Source: JABHQR01 sp043812455
GTDB taxonomy: Archaea > Nanobdellota > Nanobdellia > Woesearchaeales > GW2011-AR9
DNA length: 64,000 nt
Assembly (NCBI GenBank): GCA_043812455.1
Contig: JBDRMB010000029.1
Span: 26,468 to 90,467 of the forward strand
Reading direction: 5' to 3'
The position numbers and the translations under genes were made by a program. This document shows positions 9,782 through 17,219 of the stretch, piece by piece. Below the pieces are notes generated by a model that was not told the DNA's origin, did not search any database, and worked only from the letters and a program-made list of their open reading frames with translations. Within the stretch, counting starts at the first letter, position 1. Each line of letters begins with the position of its first letter.

Positions 9782-10924
9782 TCACCCCACTACAAGGTTA
9801 ATTAATTTGTTTTGTTTTCTGTCTAATGAATATCCAATGTATTTATAAAATTTTGTGAGGCTACCTTTCCTAGCAATATGTAAATCAAAGCAGAGACTGT
9901 ATCTTCCAGCATGTGTTCTACTCAAGCGACCTGCAAAAATTCTGTTTTTAATATCAAGTTCCTTAAGAATTTTGGATTCTCCTTGCAAAAGTTTAGGAGC
10001 TTTATTTAACTCACTCAGTAACTTTTTATCTTCAATTAGTCCTGATGCTTTCTTGATTGTAATAACCTTGGTTATATGTCCTGTAGGGAATTTGTTAATC
10101 AACATAAACTTATCAAGCAGTTCTAATTCTTTTATTTGTTTTTTAGTTAAATTATTTAGATGCCTATAACGCGAAAGTGTGATATACCCATAATTTCCTT
10201 TCTTATCTTTGTACACTGAAGATTCATCATCAAACGCTGCCTTCAAGTAATTCGCTTTCATTTCTTTAGTTCCTTTCTTTATCAACCAAGGTACTTCACC
10301 ATCAACTGTCGCTTTTCTTCCAGAAATTGCTCCAACTCTTAATAAGGACTCACCAATTATAGATGAGCCAATTCTAAGCAGAATACAATTTCTTACAAAT
10401 TCTTTTTGTATGTGAACCTCGCCAAATAATTTATTTATTATTTTTATAAAATTCTCTGCAGATTGCTCCTCACCAGCAGCATATTTTGTTCTAAATTTGT
10501 TTCTTGCTTTCTTATCTTTGAAAATGCAACCATCAGAAACAATTAATCCTAAAAGATAAGCACCATCTTCATTGTTGAGGTTTATTGGAAATTTTGGATT
10601 TTTTATAGAAATAACTTTCCCTTTTTTAGTCATCAAGATTTTATCATTCATATAATTATAATTAATCCCTAAGTAATCCAACAATTTCTTAAGTTTCATA
10701 ACAGAAACCATATTAACACCTTTATTGTTTATCAGATTATAAAATGTGGGACTACTCAAGTTCAATTCATTACAAAGCAGAGACAGGTTACCAGCTTTTT
10801 TAATTCCTTTTAGGATTAATTTTTCTAGTAGATCATCTTTTAGTTCAAATAGAAATGTATCTTTAAGTTGATACCAATGAGTTTCCCAATGAGGGATTGC
10901 CAAATCTTCATTAATTGAATTCAT
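9782..10924 (-). CDS. LAGLIDADG homing endonuclease, free-standing
   Basis: About 380 residues. An N-terminal helix-turn-helix-like part (LCNELNLSSPTFYNLIN, about 52-68) precedes two LAGLIDADG helices: YLLGLIVSDGCI (about 123-134) and YLKAAFDDESS (about 225-235). Both keep the acidic catalytic residue at the helix end, so it is probably active as a monomer. The ATG at 10924 is chosen because GGAGGT lies 7 nt upstream. The gene ends 2 nt before the cysS start and is co-directional with it. This matches a free-standing mobile endonuclease rather than an intein, since no splicing motifs or host exteins surround it. The likely target is an insert-free cysS allele; this is inference. Confidence 0.82.
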   Translation of the reverse strand: MNSINEDLAIPHWETHWYQLKDTFLFELKDDLLEKLILKGIKKAGNLSLLCNELNLSSPTFYNLINNKGVNMVSVMKLKKLLDYLGINYNYMNDKILMTKKGKVISIKNPKFPINLNNEDGAYLLGLIVSDGCIFKDKKARNKFRTKYAAGEEQSAENFIKIINKLFGEVHIQKEFVRNCILLRIGSSIIGESLLRVGAISGRKATVDGEVPWLIKKGTKEMKANYLKAAFDDESSVYKDKKGNYGYITLSRYRHLNNLTKKQIKELELLDKFMLINKFPTGHITKVITIKKASGLIEDKKLLSELNKAPKLLQGESKILKELDIKNRIFAGRLSRTHAGRYSLCFDLHIARKGSLTKFYKYIGYSLDRKQNKLINLVVG

Positions 10925-10931
10925 TTTTATT

Positions 10932-10961
10932 ACCTCCAAGTTTCCACCTACTTAAACTTGG
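10932..10961 (-). promoter_or_regulatory. RBS-sequestering hairpin of the endonuclease gene
   Basis: In the mRNA CCAAGTTT (10961-10954) pairs perfectly with AAACTTGG (10943-10936) across a 10-nt loop. The last two G of the stem are the first two of the Shine-Dalgarno GGAGGT (10937-10932). The hairpin would therefore partly mask the ribosome binding site and hold down translation of the endonuclease, as is known for several phage homing endonucleases. Confidence 0.55.
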
Positions 10962-11062
10962 AGTTAGTTAGAAAAAGAGTAGTATAGCGTAACTCATTAA
11001 ATTTCTTTATGTAAGGCAAAAGAATTTTATTGGGAGTTTTGCGTAGCTCTCTTTCTCTATTT

Positions 11063-11086
11063 TACTAGTTAAACTAGTATATAAAG
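11063..11086 (-). promoter_or_regulatory. TATA box and overlapping palindrome before endonuclease gene
   Basis: CTTTATATAC (11086-11077, minus strand) is a good TATA box. It is followed at once by the palindrome TACTAGT-TAA-ACTAGTA (11079-11063). A repressor bound there would block initiation. The implied transcript start near 11055 leaves a leader of about 130 nt carrying the RBS hairpin. Confidence 0.45.
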
Positions 11087-11127
11087 AATTTGTATACTTG
11101 ACCAGTGTATTTCGCTAGAAATAAACA

Positions 11128-11149
11128 GAAAATCTCTGATTTTCAAGTG
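11128..11149 (-). repeat. 22-nt hairpin shared with the L14-S17 gap
   Basis: Perfect 7-bp arms GAAAATC and GATTTTC around 3 nt. On the minus strand the sequence, including the flanking CTT and TG, differs at only two loop positions from 57197-57218. It lies upstream of the endonuclease promoter. Its role is unknown. Confidence 0.45.
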
Positions 11150-11171
11150 GGTATGTGGTCAGATATATTAA

Positions 11172-11660
11172 TTACTTAACCTTAACATAATTTGTCAACC
11201 CCTGAGTTATTAACAATACTGCTAACGCCCCCAAACATAACGATATTAACCAAACCAGATATCCAAATGCCTTAATCATACTTGCTAGCATTATTACCTC
11301 AGAAATAAATTGCGCAACAATTTTAGAACTTGATGCTGAATATTCTAGATATACTTCAGAACTGTTATCTTTCTGAACATTACGATATTCATCTTCAGTT
11401 AAACTATATTTTGACATTAAATAGTTATTATTAGTTTCTCCTACTTCTGCCCAAGATTCAGCAATATCTCTAATTCCTGAGACTAGAATTGCATCATCAG
11501 TATCATCATAAACATCATTTAAATCCCCTAAAAGTAAATCATAAGCAACATAATACGATCCAGCCAGTGCTAAAAATAGGAATACACAACCAAAAGCAAT
11601 CTGCACCAAAGCAATATCTTTTAGAATTTTATTTTTATCTTTTATATCTTTCATTTTCAT
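11172..11660 (-). CDS. Two-helix membrane protein, unknown
   Basis: 162 residues. A basic N-terminus is followed by a hydrophobic segment at about 16-38 (ALVQIAFGCVFLFLALAG). An acidic loop with a cluster of Asp (LGDLNDVYDDTDD) comes next, and a second hydrophobic region at about 115-150 near the C-terminus. The middle, about 70 residues, is probably outside the cell. Its ATG directly follows the stop of the HD-domain gene, so it is the last gene of the ThiI-HD operon. No family is recognised. Confidence 0.65.
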   Translation of the reverse strand: MKMKDIKDKNKILKDIALVQIAFGCVFLFLALAGSYYVAYDLLLGDLNDVYDDTDDAILVSGIRDIAESWAEVGETNNNYLMSKYSLTEDEYRNVQKDNSSEVYLEYSASSSKIVAQFISEVIMLASMIKAFGYLVWLISLCLGALAVLLITQGLTNYVKVK

Positions 11661-12323
11661 CTACCGTTCAGCCTTTTTCAAGTCTTTCCACCAATCATTG
11701 CAACTGATGGTTTCAATTTCCTTTAACATTCTCTTTGAATTTTCAGTCACTAAAACTTCTCTGATATTATCAATCCAGTTCTGAGCATCTTTATATCCAA
11801 TTTCAATATATTCTTTTGCTTGGAAGGCATTTTCAAGCAGGTCAGCATCCCTAGCGATGATAGATTCTTTAGTTTTCTGCGCTTGAAATTCTTCATGAAA
11901 TCCAAATATCTCTTCGCCAACATCCCCAAGATTTTCGGTCTGCTCTCCATGTGCAGCAGTTTCAGCTTTTCTGAAATCAATATAACGATGTCCTACTTTG
12001 TGTAAATCATTTAATCTTGCCTCATGTAAATCATTAAACAAGCACATCATTGTAACTTTATTAACATCAACACTACTAACATTAATATTATCTTTTCCTT
12101 TGAAGCTGTCTTTACTTTTTCCAGAGCCATTTTCCATCTTTGCAAGAACATAACCTATAACCGCTGCCCGAAAACTGTGTTCAGCAACATTTTCTGGATC
12201 TTTAACATTGATCAGCCACCAGCCACTTCTTTTAACATGTTTGAGAGCACCTAGTTCAAATAAAAAGTTAGTAAAATTGTTTACTTCACTAATTTTATTA
12301 CTTTTAGCCATTGTTTTTGCCAT
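11661..12323 (-). CDS. HD-domain phosphohydrolase (YfbR/HDDC2-like)
   Basis: 220 residues in the HD superfamily; relatives remove phosphate from deoxynucleoside 5'-monophosphates. The first metal-binding His is in VAEHSFRAAVIGY (about residues 47-59), and the DLHEAR and IIARDADLLENA segments follow in the right order. The His of the HD pair itself reads Asn here (CLFNDLHEAR), so one metal ligand is changed. An extra Gly/Ser/Lys-rich loop (about 67-86) separates the first two motifs. The gene starts 3 nt after the ThiI-like stop. Either the activity is altered or Asn substitutes for His. Confidence 0.72.
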   Translation of the reverse strand: MAKTMAKSNKISEVNNFTNFLFELGALKHVKRSGWWLINVKDPENVAEHSFRAAVIGYVLAKMENGSGKSKDSFKGKDNINVSSVDVNKVTMMCLFNDLHEARLNDLHKVGHRYIDFRKAETAAHGEQTENLGDVGEEIFGFHEEFQAQKTKESIIARDADLLENAFQAKEYIEIGYKDAQNWIDNIREVLVTENSKRMLKEIETISCNDWWKDLKKAER

Positions 12324-12326
12324 CTT

Positions 12327-12941
12327 TTACAATTCTAACACTTCAGCTTTATTTAAACTTTCTTCTTGTAAAGTCTTCAGGTCTAGCTTTTTTAATTCCA
12401 GTTCAATATTCTCTTGCTTAGATCTAGTTGCAGGGTGTTTCGGTCCGAGCAAACAACAGATTTCTGGTCCTTTCGAAATTTCATAAGTTTCAATTTCTTT
12501 GGCAATTTCAATGATTTCTTGTTTGTCGTAAGTCAAAAGTGGCCGGAGAATTTCTAAGCTTAGTTGGCTGCTGATAACTTCAAGATTACTCAATGTCTGG
12601 CTGCTTACTTGCGCAAGATTTTCTCCTGTGATCAAAAATTTAGCGCCTTCTTTTTCAGCGACCATCTCTGCTGCTTGGAACATGGCAATCTTTTGCAAGA
12701 TGAAATAATTCTTATGCTGACACTTATTTACTAATTCTTTAAGCACATTAGCAAAAGGCACTAAATAAACTTTTTTAACGCCAAGCTTCTTAACCAGCTC
12801 TTTTACTTTGTCTAACTCTTTCTCATCGGTCAACGGCACTTGATGGAAATGCACTGCAATGATGTCTAATTTTTCTTTCATTAGGTACCCTGCAACTACT
12901 GAATCAAATCCCCCTGACAAGAGTAATATGGCTTTTTTCAT
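12327..12941 (-). CDS. ThiI-type tRNA sulfurtransferase, PP-loop domain only
   Basis: 204 residues. The N-terminal PP-loop LLSGGFDSVVAG binds ATP for adenylation. GENLAQVSSQTLSNL and RPLLTYDKQEI match the ThiI catalytic domain, as does the Cys-containing ICCLLGPKHPATRS. ThiI makes 4-thiouridine in tRNA or feeds thiazole synthesis. The ferredoxin-like and THUMP domains of full-length ThiI are absent, as in some archaeal stand-alone forms. The ATG at 12941 overlaps the stop of the upstream endonuclease gene as ATGA; an in-frame ATG at 12962 would lie inside that gene. Translation is probably coupled. Confidence 0.75.
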   Translation of the reverse strand: MKKAILLLSGGFDSVVAGYLMKEKLDIIAVHFHQVPLTDEKELDKVKELVKKLGVKKVYLVPFANVLKELVNKCQHKNYFILQKIAMFQAAEMVAEKEGAKFLITGENLAQVSSQTLSNLEVISSQLSLEILRPLLTYDKQEIIEIAKEIETYEISKGPEICCLLGPKHPATRSKQENIELELKKLDLKTLQEESLNKAEVLEL

Positions 12942-14359
12942 CTTTTTATTGGAATCCTCCATTTTTGAACTTGACTATTAATTTTATATTTATAGACTTT
13001 GCCCGATTTATAACGTTCCAAAACATCACAGCTTAACAAAAATTCTAAATATTTGTATAGAGTCGAATATCCAACTTCGGTTTCTCTGGAGATTTTAGAT
13101 TTGAGCTCATAAAGAGTCTTGTCTTTACAATTAAACAACATTAAAAAATCACCGAGCTTTACACTCATGCTTGAGTGTGAGAAACGATTTAAATAATCAG
13201 TTGCTACTACTAGAGATGCCGGTTTGTAAGAATAGTTTCTAGTTAATAATTCATATTTTGTAGTCCCAGGAAAAAATAAAAAAGATAAATCCTTATTACT
13301 TTTTTTCCTTACTTTTATTGTGTAACATCCTTTTTTGTCAACTTTTTTAGAACAATTGGAAATAATTTTCTTTTTATTAAAATAATTAGCTAAATCTACT
13401 GACATTAATTTACTTTTAGTTTGTAAATTTATGTTTCCATCTAATTCCACTGAACCATCAAATTGCAAAAAACCCCTGACAAATGCATCATTAAAAATTA
13501 ATGAAGAAGTTTTAATAATTGAAGGGATACTTACAGAATTAGATTTTGCTCCGTGATTAAAGCCTAAGAATTTTATTAAATGGCGAATAATTATCTTATT
13601 TCCTATTGTAAGGTGCCAAGCTCCTACTTCTTTAAACTTTTGAGGAGAATAAACAATTTCAAAGCAATTATTAAATTGTTTTGCTAATTTCTCCAAAGGT
13701 AATTTTGAACCTTCAACTATCCTTAAGAAATAACTTACTTTAATTCTCTCAAAGCACCCATAATCTTTTACTATTGGAAGTAATTTAGCAATTGAATCTT
13801 CATTAGAACAAAATGTAAAATAACAGTGTTTTATAGAAGAATCATAACAAACATTTACTTTCCTACCAAATTTCTTATTTACATCATCAATTAAACTAAG
13901 TTCTGGTTTAGTCTTAAAAATGATATTAATTCTCAATGGAAGCGTGCCATCAGCAGCATGAGCTCCCGCAATTTCACATAAGGGGATAGTTAATTGCTTC
14001 AAAGCCTTAACTTTTTGTGAAGTCGAGCCTGCAGTCTTGAGTAACTTTATATTAGAATTAATCTCTTTTACAAGTTTACTTTTGCTTTTGGAAGAAATTT
14101 TCAGCAATTCTAAAAATAGAGGTATGGAAAACCAGCTTTTACGAAAACTTAGATATTTTTCAATTGTATCATACGAACAATTCAACTGTTCTGCGAGATA
14201 ATTAATTAAATCTTTTTTATATTGATATTTTTGAAGAATATCTCTTAAAATAAAATTGATAGTTCTCCTAGTCTCATTGTTTAAATCAAAACAAATCCAT
14301 GAAAAAGGTCTTACATCTATCCTTTCATCGTGAAGTTCTAATAAATTGAATTTTTTCAT
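12938..14359 (-). CDS. LAGLIDADG endonuclease-like protein with HTH ends
   Basis: 473 residues. The N-terminal part has an HTH-like stretch (LAEQLNCSYDTIEKYLSF, about 55-72). Two LAGLIDADG helices follow, CEIAGAHAADGTL (about 128-140) and FVRGFLQFDGSVE (about 293-305), each ending in the catalytic acidic residue. The C-terminal 80 residues resemble a winged helix (LKSKISRETEVGYSTLYKYLEFL). It is much longer than minimal homing enzymes and only distantly like the copy before cysS. It stands 5' of the ThiI-like gene with stop and start overlapping. Whether it cuts DNA or has become a regulator is not visible. Confidence 0.72.
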   Translation of the reverse strand: MKKFNLLELHDERIDVRPFSWICFDLNNETRRTINFILRDILQKYQYKKDLINYLAEQLNCSYDTIEKYLSFRKSWFSIPLFLELLKISSKSKSKLVKEINSNIKLLKTAGSTSQKVKALKQLTIPLCEIAGAHAADGTLPLRINIIFKTKPELSLIDDVNKKFGRKVNVCYDSSIKHCYFTFCSNEDSIAKLLPIVKDYGCFERIKVSYFLRIVEGSKLPLEKLAKQFNNCFEIVYSPQKFKEVGAWHLTIGNKIIIRHLIKFLGFNHGAKSNSVSIPSIIKTSSLIFNDAFVRGFLQFDGSVELDGNINLQTKSKLMSVDLANYFNKKKIISNCSKKVDKKGCYTIKVRKKSNKDLSFLFFPGTTKYELLTRNYSYKPASLVVATDYLNRFSHSSMSVKLGDFLMLFNCKDKTLYELKSKISRETEVGYSTLYKYLEFLLSCDVLERYKSGKVYKYKINSQVQKWRIPIKR

Positions 14360-14658
14360 TGTTTTTAAATCACCAAGATATTAATTCATAATGAAGTAAC
14401 ATAAAATATTTCATCTTTCAGCGAAAGCTTAATTTAGTAACTGAAGGTACTTACAAGGGATTTAAATGATTAAGTAGAAAATTAATTTATAAGCTTTACG
14501 TCGATAATTGATCAGACCCGATAAAAGTGCAATCGCTTTTTGTTTTTTACTCATTTTTCTGAGCAATATATTTTTAACCTATTTTACAATACTTATCATA
14601 TAACTTAAACAAAAAACTTAAAACGTTTAGATTATTATTGATTAATACCTTCACAAAA
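14360..14658. promoter_or_regulatory. Divergent intergenic region, endonuclease / transglutaminase-like gene
   Basis: No coding sequence is seen. For the leftward gene GCTTATAAATTAAT (14494-14481, minus strand) is a likely TATA box, giving a leader of about 100 nt with a GGTGAT ribosome site near 14370. Towards the rightward gene there are only AT-rich TATA-like stretches (near 14566 and 14595) and a small CGAT/ATCG hairpin followed by T-runs at 14520-14549. Confidence 0.4.
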
Positions 14659-16632
14659 ATGAGAAAAATTATCCTTTTGTTAATAATTATTAGCTTAATA
14701 CTAGTTAGCACAGCAGTTGCAGAAAATCTTTACTTTTATGATAGTTTAGACATCAGCTTAGATGTTAACGGGCAACTATCTCTTTACGAAGCAGGAAATA
14801 ATCCAGAGGTCAGTGAACTTACCACTACATTATTACTCTATCCCGAAGAAGATTACCGACAAGAACTGTTAAGTTTCCAATCTAGTGGTGAAGTTGAAGA
14901 AAACAAAGTTGTTTTCTATTGGAAAGACCCTACCCTTGGCGAGAAGGATTATTCTTTCCAATCATTAGTAAGAACTACCTATCACCGCAACCAGATCAGC
15001 GAAAAAATATTTTTTCCAACAGAATTTACTGAACAAGAAATTGAAGAAGAACAGCTTTATTTATATTTAGAAGATTCTGAAATTATTGATTGGAATGAAC
15101 CAAGTATTATTGCTCAAGCTAATGAACTTACTGCAGATAGTGACGATTATTTTGAAGTAGTTTTTTTACTGGCCTCTTGGGTAGAAGAAAACATTGAATA
15201 TGATTTGAACTCATTGACTGCTAAATCCAGCCAAAAATCAAGTTGGGTATTAGAAAACAAAGAAGGGGTATGTGACGAAATGACTTCTTTATTCATCTCC
15301 ATGTGTCGATCACAAGGAATTCCCGCTAGGTTTGTAACTGGAGTATCTTATACTAACTCACCATTATTTGCTGAACCTTGGCAAGCCCACGGTTGGGCAG
15401 AAGTTTATTTTCCTAATCATGGTTGGGTCAGTTTTGATCCTACGTTTGGGGAATATGGTTATATTGATTCCACTCATGTTAAACTTAAAGATGATGCTGA
15501 TCCTAGTGAAGCTTCTACACTTTACGAATGGACTGCCCATAACGTTAATATTGTCAGCAAAGAACTTGACTTTGATGTTGATGTTGTTGGTTATGGAGAT
15601 CAGATAGATAAAGAATTTTCATTAGAAATGTCAAGTTTGGGAGAAGAATTGGCCTTTGGCAGTTATAATTTGATTACAGCAATAATCAAAAATGAAAAGG
15701 AATATTATTCAGCAAGCACATTGACATTAACCGTGCCAGAAGAAATTCAAATTATTAATAATAAAAAACAAACAGTATTATTAGAACCTAAAGAAGTACA
15801 AGAATTATACTGGATTATCAAGATTCCTCAAAACCTAAATGAAGGATATCGATATGAATTTCCTTATACAATCTCCACTGAAAAGAATTTAAGTATTGAA
15901 GATTCTTTCTTCTCACAGAAAAGTGCAGTATCTTACACTAAATCTGAAGTAGAAGATCTTATTCCAGAAGATCTTGACGAGAATAGTTACTCCAGGGTGC
16001 TTGTTTTATCTTGTGAATACCAAGAAGAAGTTCAAGTTAACCAAGATAATATAATTTCTTGTTCGTTAAAGAATTCAGGAGATACCAAACTCGAAAATCT
16101 TAATTTTTGTATTGCAAATGAATGTTTAAATATTGATCAATTGCCAATTAGTAAAGAATATAGTTATGAAGTTGAATTAAGTTCATTAGAAGCTGGCTGG
16201 AAAACTGTCTTTGTCTCAGCAAAAAATGATCTGGTTCAAAAAGGCCAATACTTAACCTACCAAGTCTTAGATCAAGCTTCATTAGAATTTTCTTACTCAG
16301 TTTCAGAGAATATTCATTATGGCGAAGAATTCTTAATTACAATCTCTTTGATTCCGGATTCATTTACAATACCACAAAACCTTACTATGACAATAACTTT
16401 GCCAGGGAAGATTAACACTTGGGAAATTAGTGAACTTACCCAGCAACAAGACATTATTTTAGAGATTAATAGTCTGGGACTTGGCTCTGAAAACTATTTA
16501 CCATTAGAACTTGCTTGGCAGGATGAACAAGGTAATGAATTTAGTTATTATGAAGAAATTTTAGTTGAGATTGAAAGCAATACTTTTTGGGACAAAGTAG
16601 TCATGTTTTTTAACACACTAACCAGTTTTTAG
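14659..16632 (+). CDS. Secreted transglutaminase-like (TGc) protein
   Basis: 657 residues from the ATG at 14659; a TTG start 21 nt earlier is less likely because the ATG opens directly into a signal peptide (MRKIILLLIIISLILVSTAVA). The papain-like transglutaminase core is clear: Cys in EGVCDEMTSLF (about 205), His in AHGWAEVYF (about 244) and Asp in WVSFDPTFG (about 260), with GIPARFVTG between. Such proteins act as proteases, peptide cross-linkers or inactive scaffolds outside the cell. The C-terminal half looks like two or three CARDB/Ig-like beta domains. No C-terminal anchor is evident. It stands alone, convergent with the Lys-rich gene. Confidence 0.8.
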   Translation: MRKIILLLIIISLILVSTAVAENLYFYDSLDISLDVNGQLSLYEAGNNPEVSELTTTLLLYPEEDYRQELLSFQSSGEVEENKVVFYWKDPTLGEKDYSFQSLVRTTYHRNQISEKIFFPTEFTEQEIEEEQLYLYLEDSEIIDWNEPSIIAQANELTADSDDYFEVVFLLASWVEENIEYDLNSLTAKSSQKSSWVLENKEGVCDEMTSLFISMCRSQGIPARFVTGVSYTNSPLFAEPWQAHGWAEVYFPNHGWVSFDPTFGEYGYIDSTHVKLKDDADPSEASTLYEWTAHNVNIVSKELDFDVDVVGYGDQIDKEFSLEMSSLGEELAFGSYNLITAIIKNEKEYYSASTLTLTVPEEIQIINNKKQTVLLEPKEVQELYWIIKIPQNLNEGYRYEFPYTISTEKNLSIEDSFFSQKSAVSYTKSEVEDLIPEDLDENSYSRVLVLSCEYQEEVQVNQDNIISCSLKNSGDTKLENLNFCIANECLNIDQLPISKEYSYEVELSSLEAGWKTVFVSAKNDLVQKGQYLTYQVLDQASLEFSYSVSENIHYGEEFLITISLIPDSFTIPQNLTMTITLPGKINTWEISELTQQQDIILEINSLGLGSENYLPLELAWQDEQGNEFSYYEEILVEIESNTFWDKVVMFFNTLTSF

Positions 16633-16684
16633 AATTTATATATCAAAATTGGAATTATTGAAAAAAAAAGAAAAAAAATAAAAT

Positions 16685-16909
16685 TTATTTCTTCTTAGCA
16701 GTTTTCTTCTTAGCTACTTTTTTCTTAGCTACTTTTTTCTTAGCTACTTTTTTCTTAGCTACTTTTTTCTTAGCTACTGCTTTCTTAACTGCTTTCTTTT
16801 TAGCAACTTTTCTTTTAACTGCTTTTTTCTTAGCTACTGCTTTCTTAGCAACTTTCCTTTTAACAGTCTTTTTCTTAGCTGCCTTCTTCTTCATAACTTT
16901 CTTAGCCAT
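16685..16909 (-). CDS. Lys/Ala-rich histone H1-like repeat protein
   Basis: 74 residues, almost only Lys, Ala and Val, built from KKKVA-type pentapeptides (VAKKKVAKKK). It resembles the H1-like tails of bacterial Hc1/Hc2 proteins and should bind DNA or RNA through charge alone. It starts with ATG at 16909 behind a good ribosome site (GAGGTGA). The composition is low-complexity, so homology cannot be inferred from it. It is probably a nucleoid protein or an RNA-binding polycation. Convergent with the transglutaminase-like gene, from which it is separated by A-rich sequence. Confidence 0.7.
   Translation of the reverse strand: MAKKVMKKKAAKKKTVKRKVAKKAVAKKKAVKRKVAKKKAVKKAVAKKKVAKKKVAKKKVAKKKVAKKKTAKKK
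16709..16768. repeat. 15-bp tandem repeat coding KKKVA units
   Basis: Four perfect consecutive copies of CTTAGCTACTTTTTT (plus strand), with diverged copies on the right side, lie inside the Lys-rich gene. The DNA-level identity suggests recent expansion, and copy number could vary between strains. Confidence 0.8.
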
Positions 16910-17219
16910 CGTAATTCACCTCTTATTTACTAAGTTGGGTGTAGAAAGTTTTTTTCCTTTTTAAAAGTTTCCTTTTTCAAAATATTTTTTAAAAATATTT
17001 TTGTTAACACTGATAATTAAAAATTTAAGATCATGAAAAATTAAAAATTAAACACATTATTTTATCGACGATAAAACTCTGCAAGATATCATTGGGATCA
17101 AGAATGAATAAAACTGTCAAAACAATAATTACAAATTACTTAAATAAAACTTAATTACTTACTTTCAAACTTCAAAAAGTTTATATAATCAAAGCATTGA
17201 GAATATTCTGAGGGTAAAA
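16910..17219. promoter_or_regulatory. Divergent promoter region, Lys-rich gene / rfcS
   Basis: 310 bp without a gene. On the minus strand a TATA-like CTTTTAAAAAGG (near 16957-16972) and GAGGTGA serve the Lys-rich gene. On the plus strand GTTTATATAATC (17179-17190) is the TATA box of rfcS. Between them lies an AT palindrome around 16980-17001 (AAATATTTTT repeated inverted). Nothing else is recognised. Confidence 0.45.
17179..17190 (+). promoter_or_regulatory. TATA box of rfcS
   Basis: GTTTATATAATC ends 29 nt before the ATG at 17220. A GAGGGT ribosome site lies about 5 nt before the start, so the leader is very short. Confidence 0.6.

Noticed and set aside
9782..10924. Intein within CysRS
   Set aside because: The endonuclease frame is closed by its own start and stop before cysS; there are no Hint-domain blocks or splice-junction Cys/Ser/His-Asn.
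12327..12941. QueC-type or other PP-loop enzyme
   Set aside because: The GENLAQVSSQTLSNL and CCLLGPKHPATRS segments fit ThiI, and the C-terminal zinc-binding Cys set of QueC is missing.
16709..16782. CRISPR-like tandem repeat
   Set aside because: Units are 15 bp, directly adjoining without spacers, and encode KKKVA in frame.
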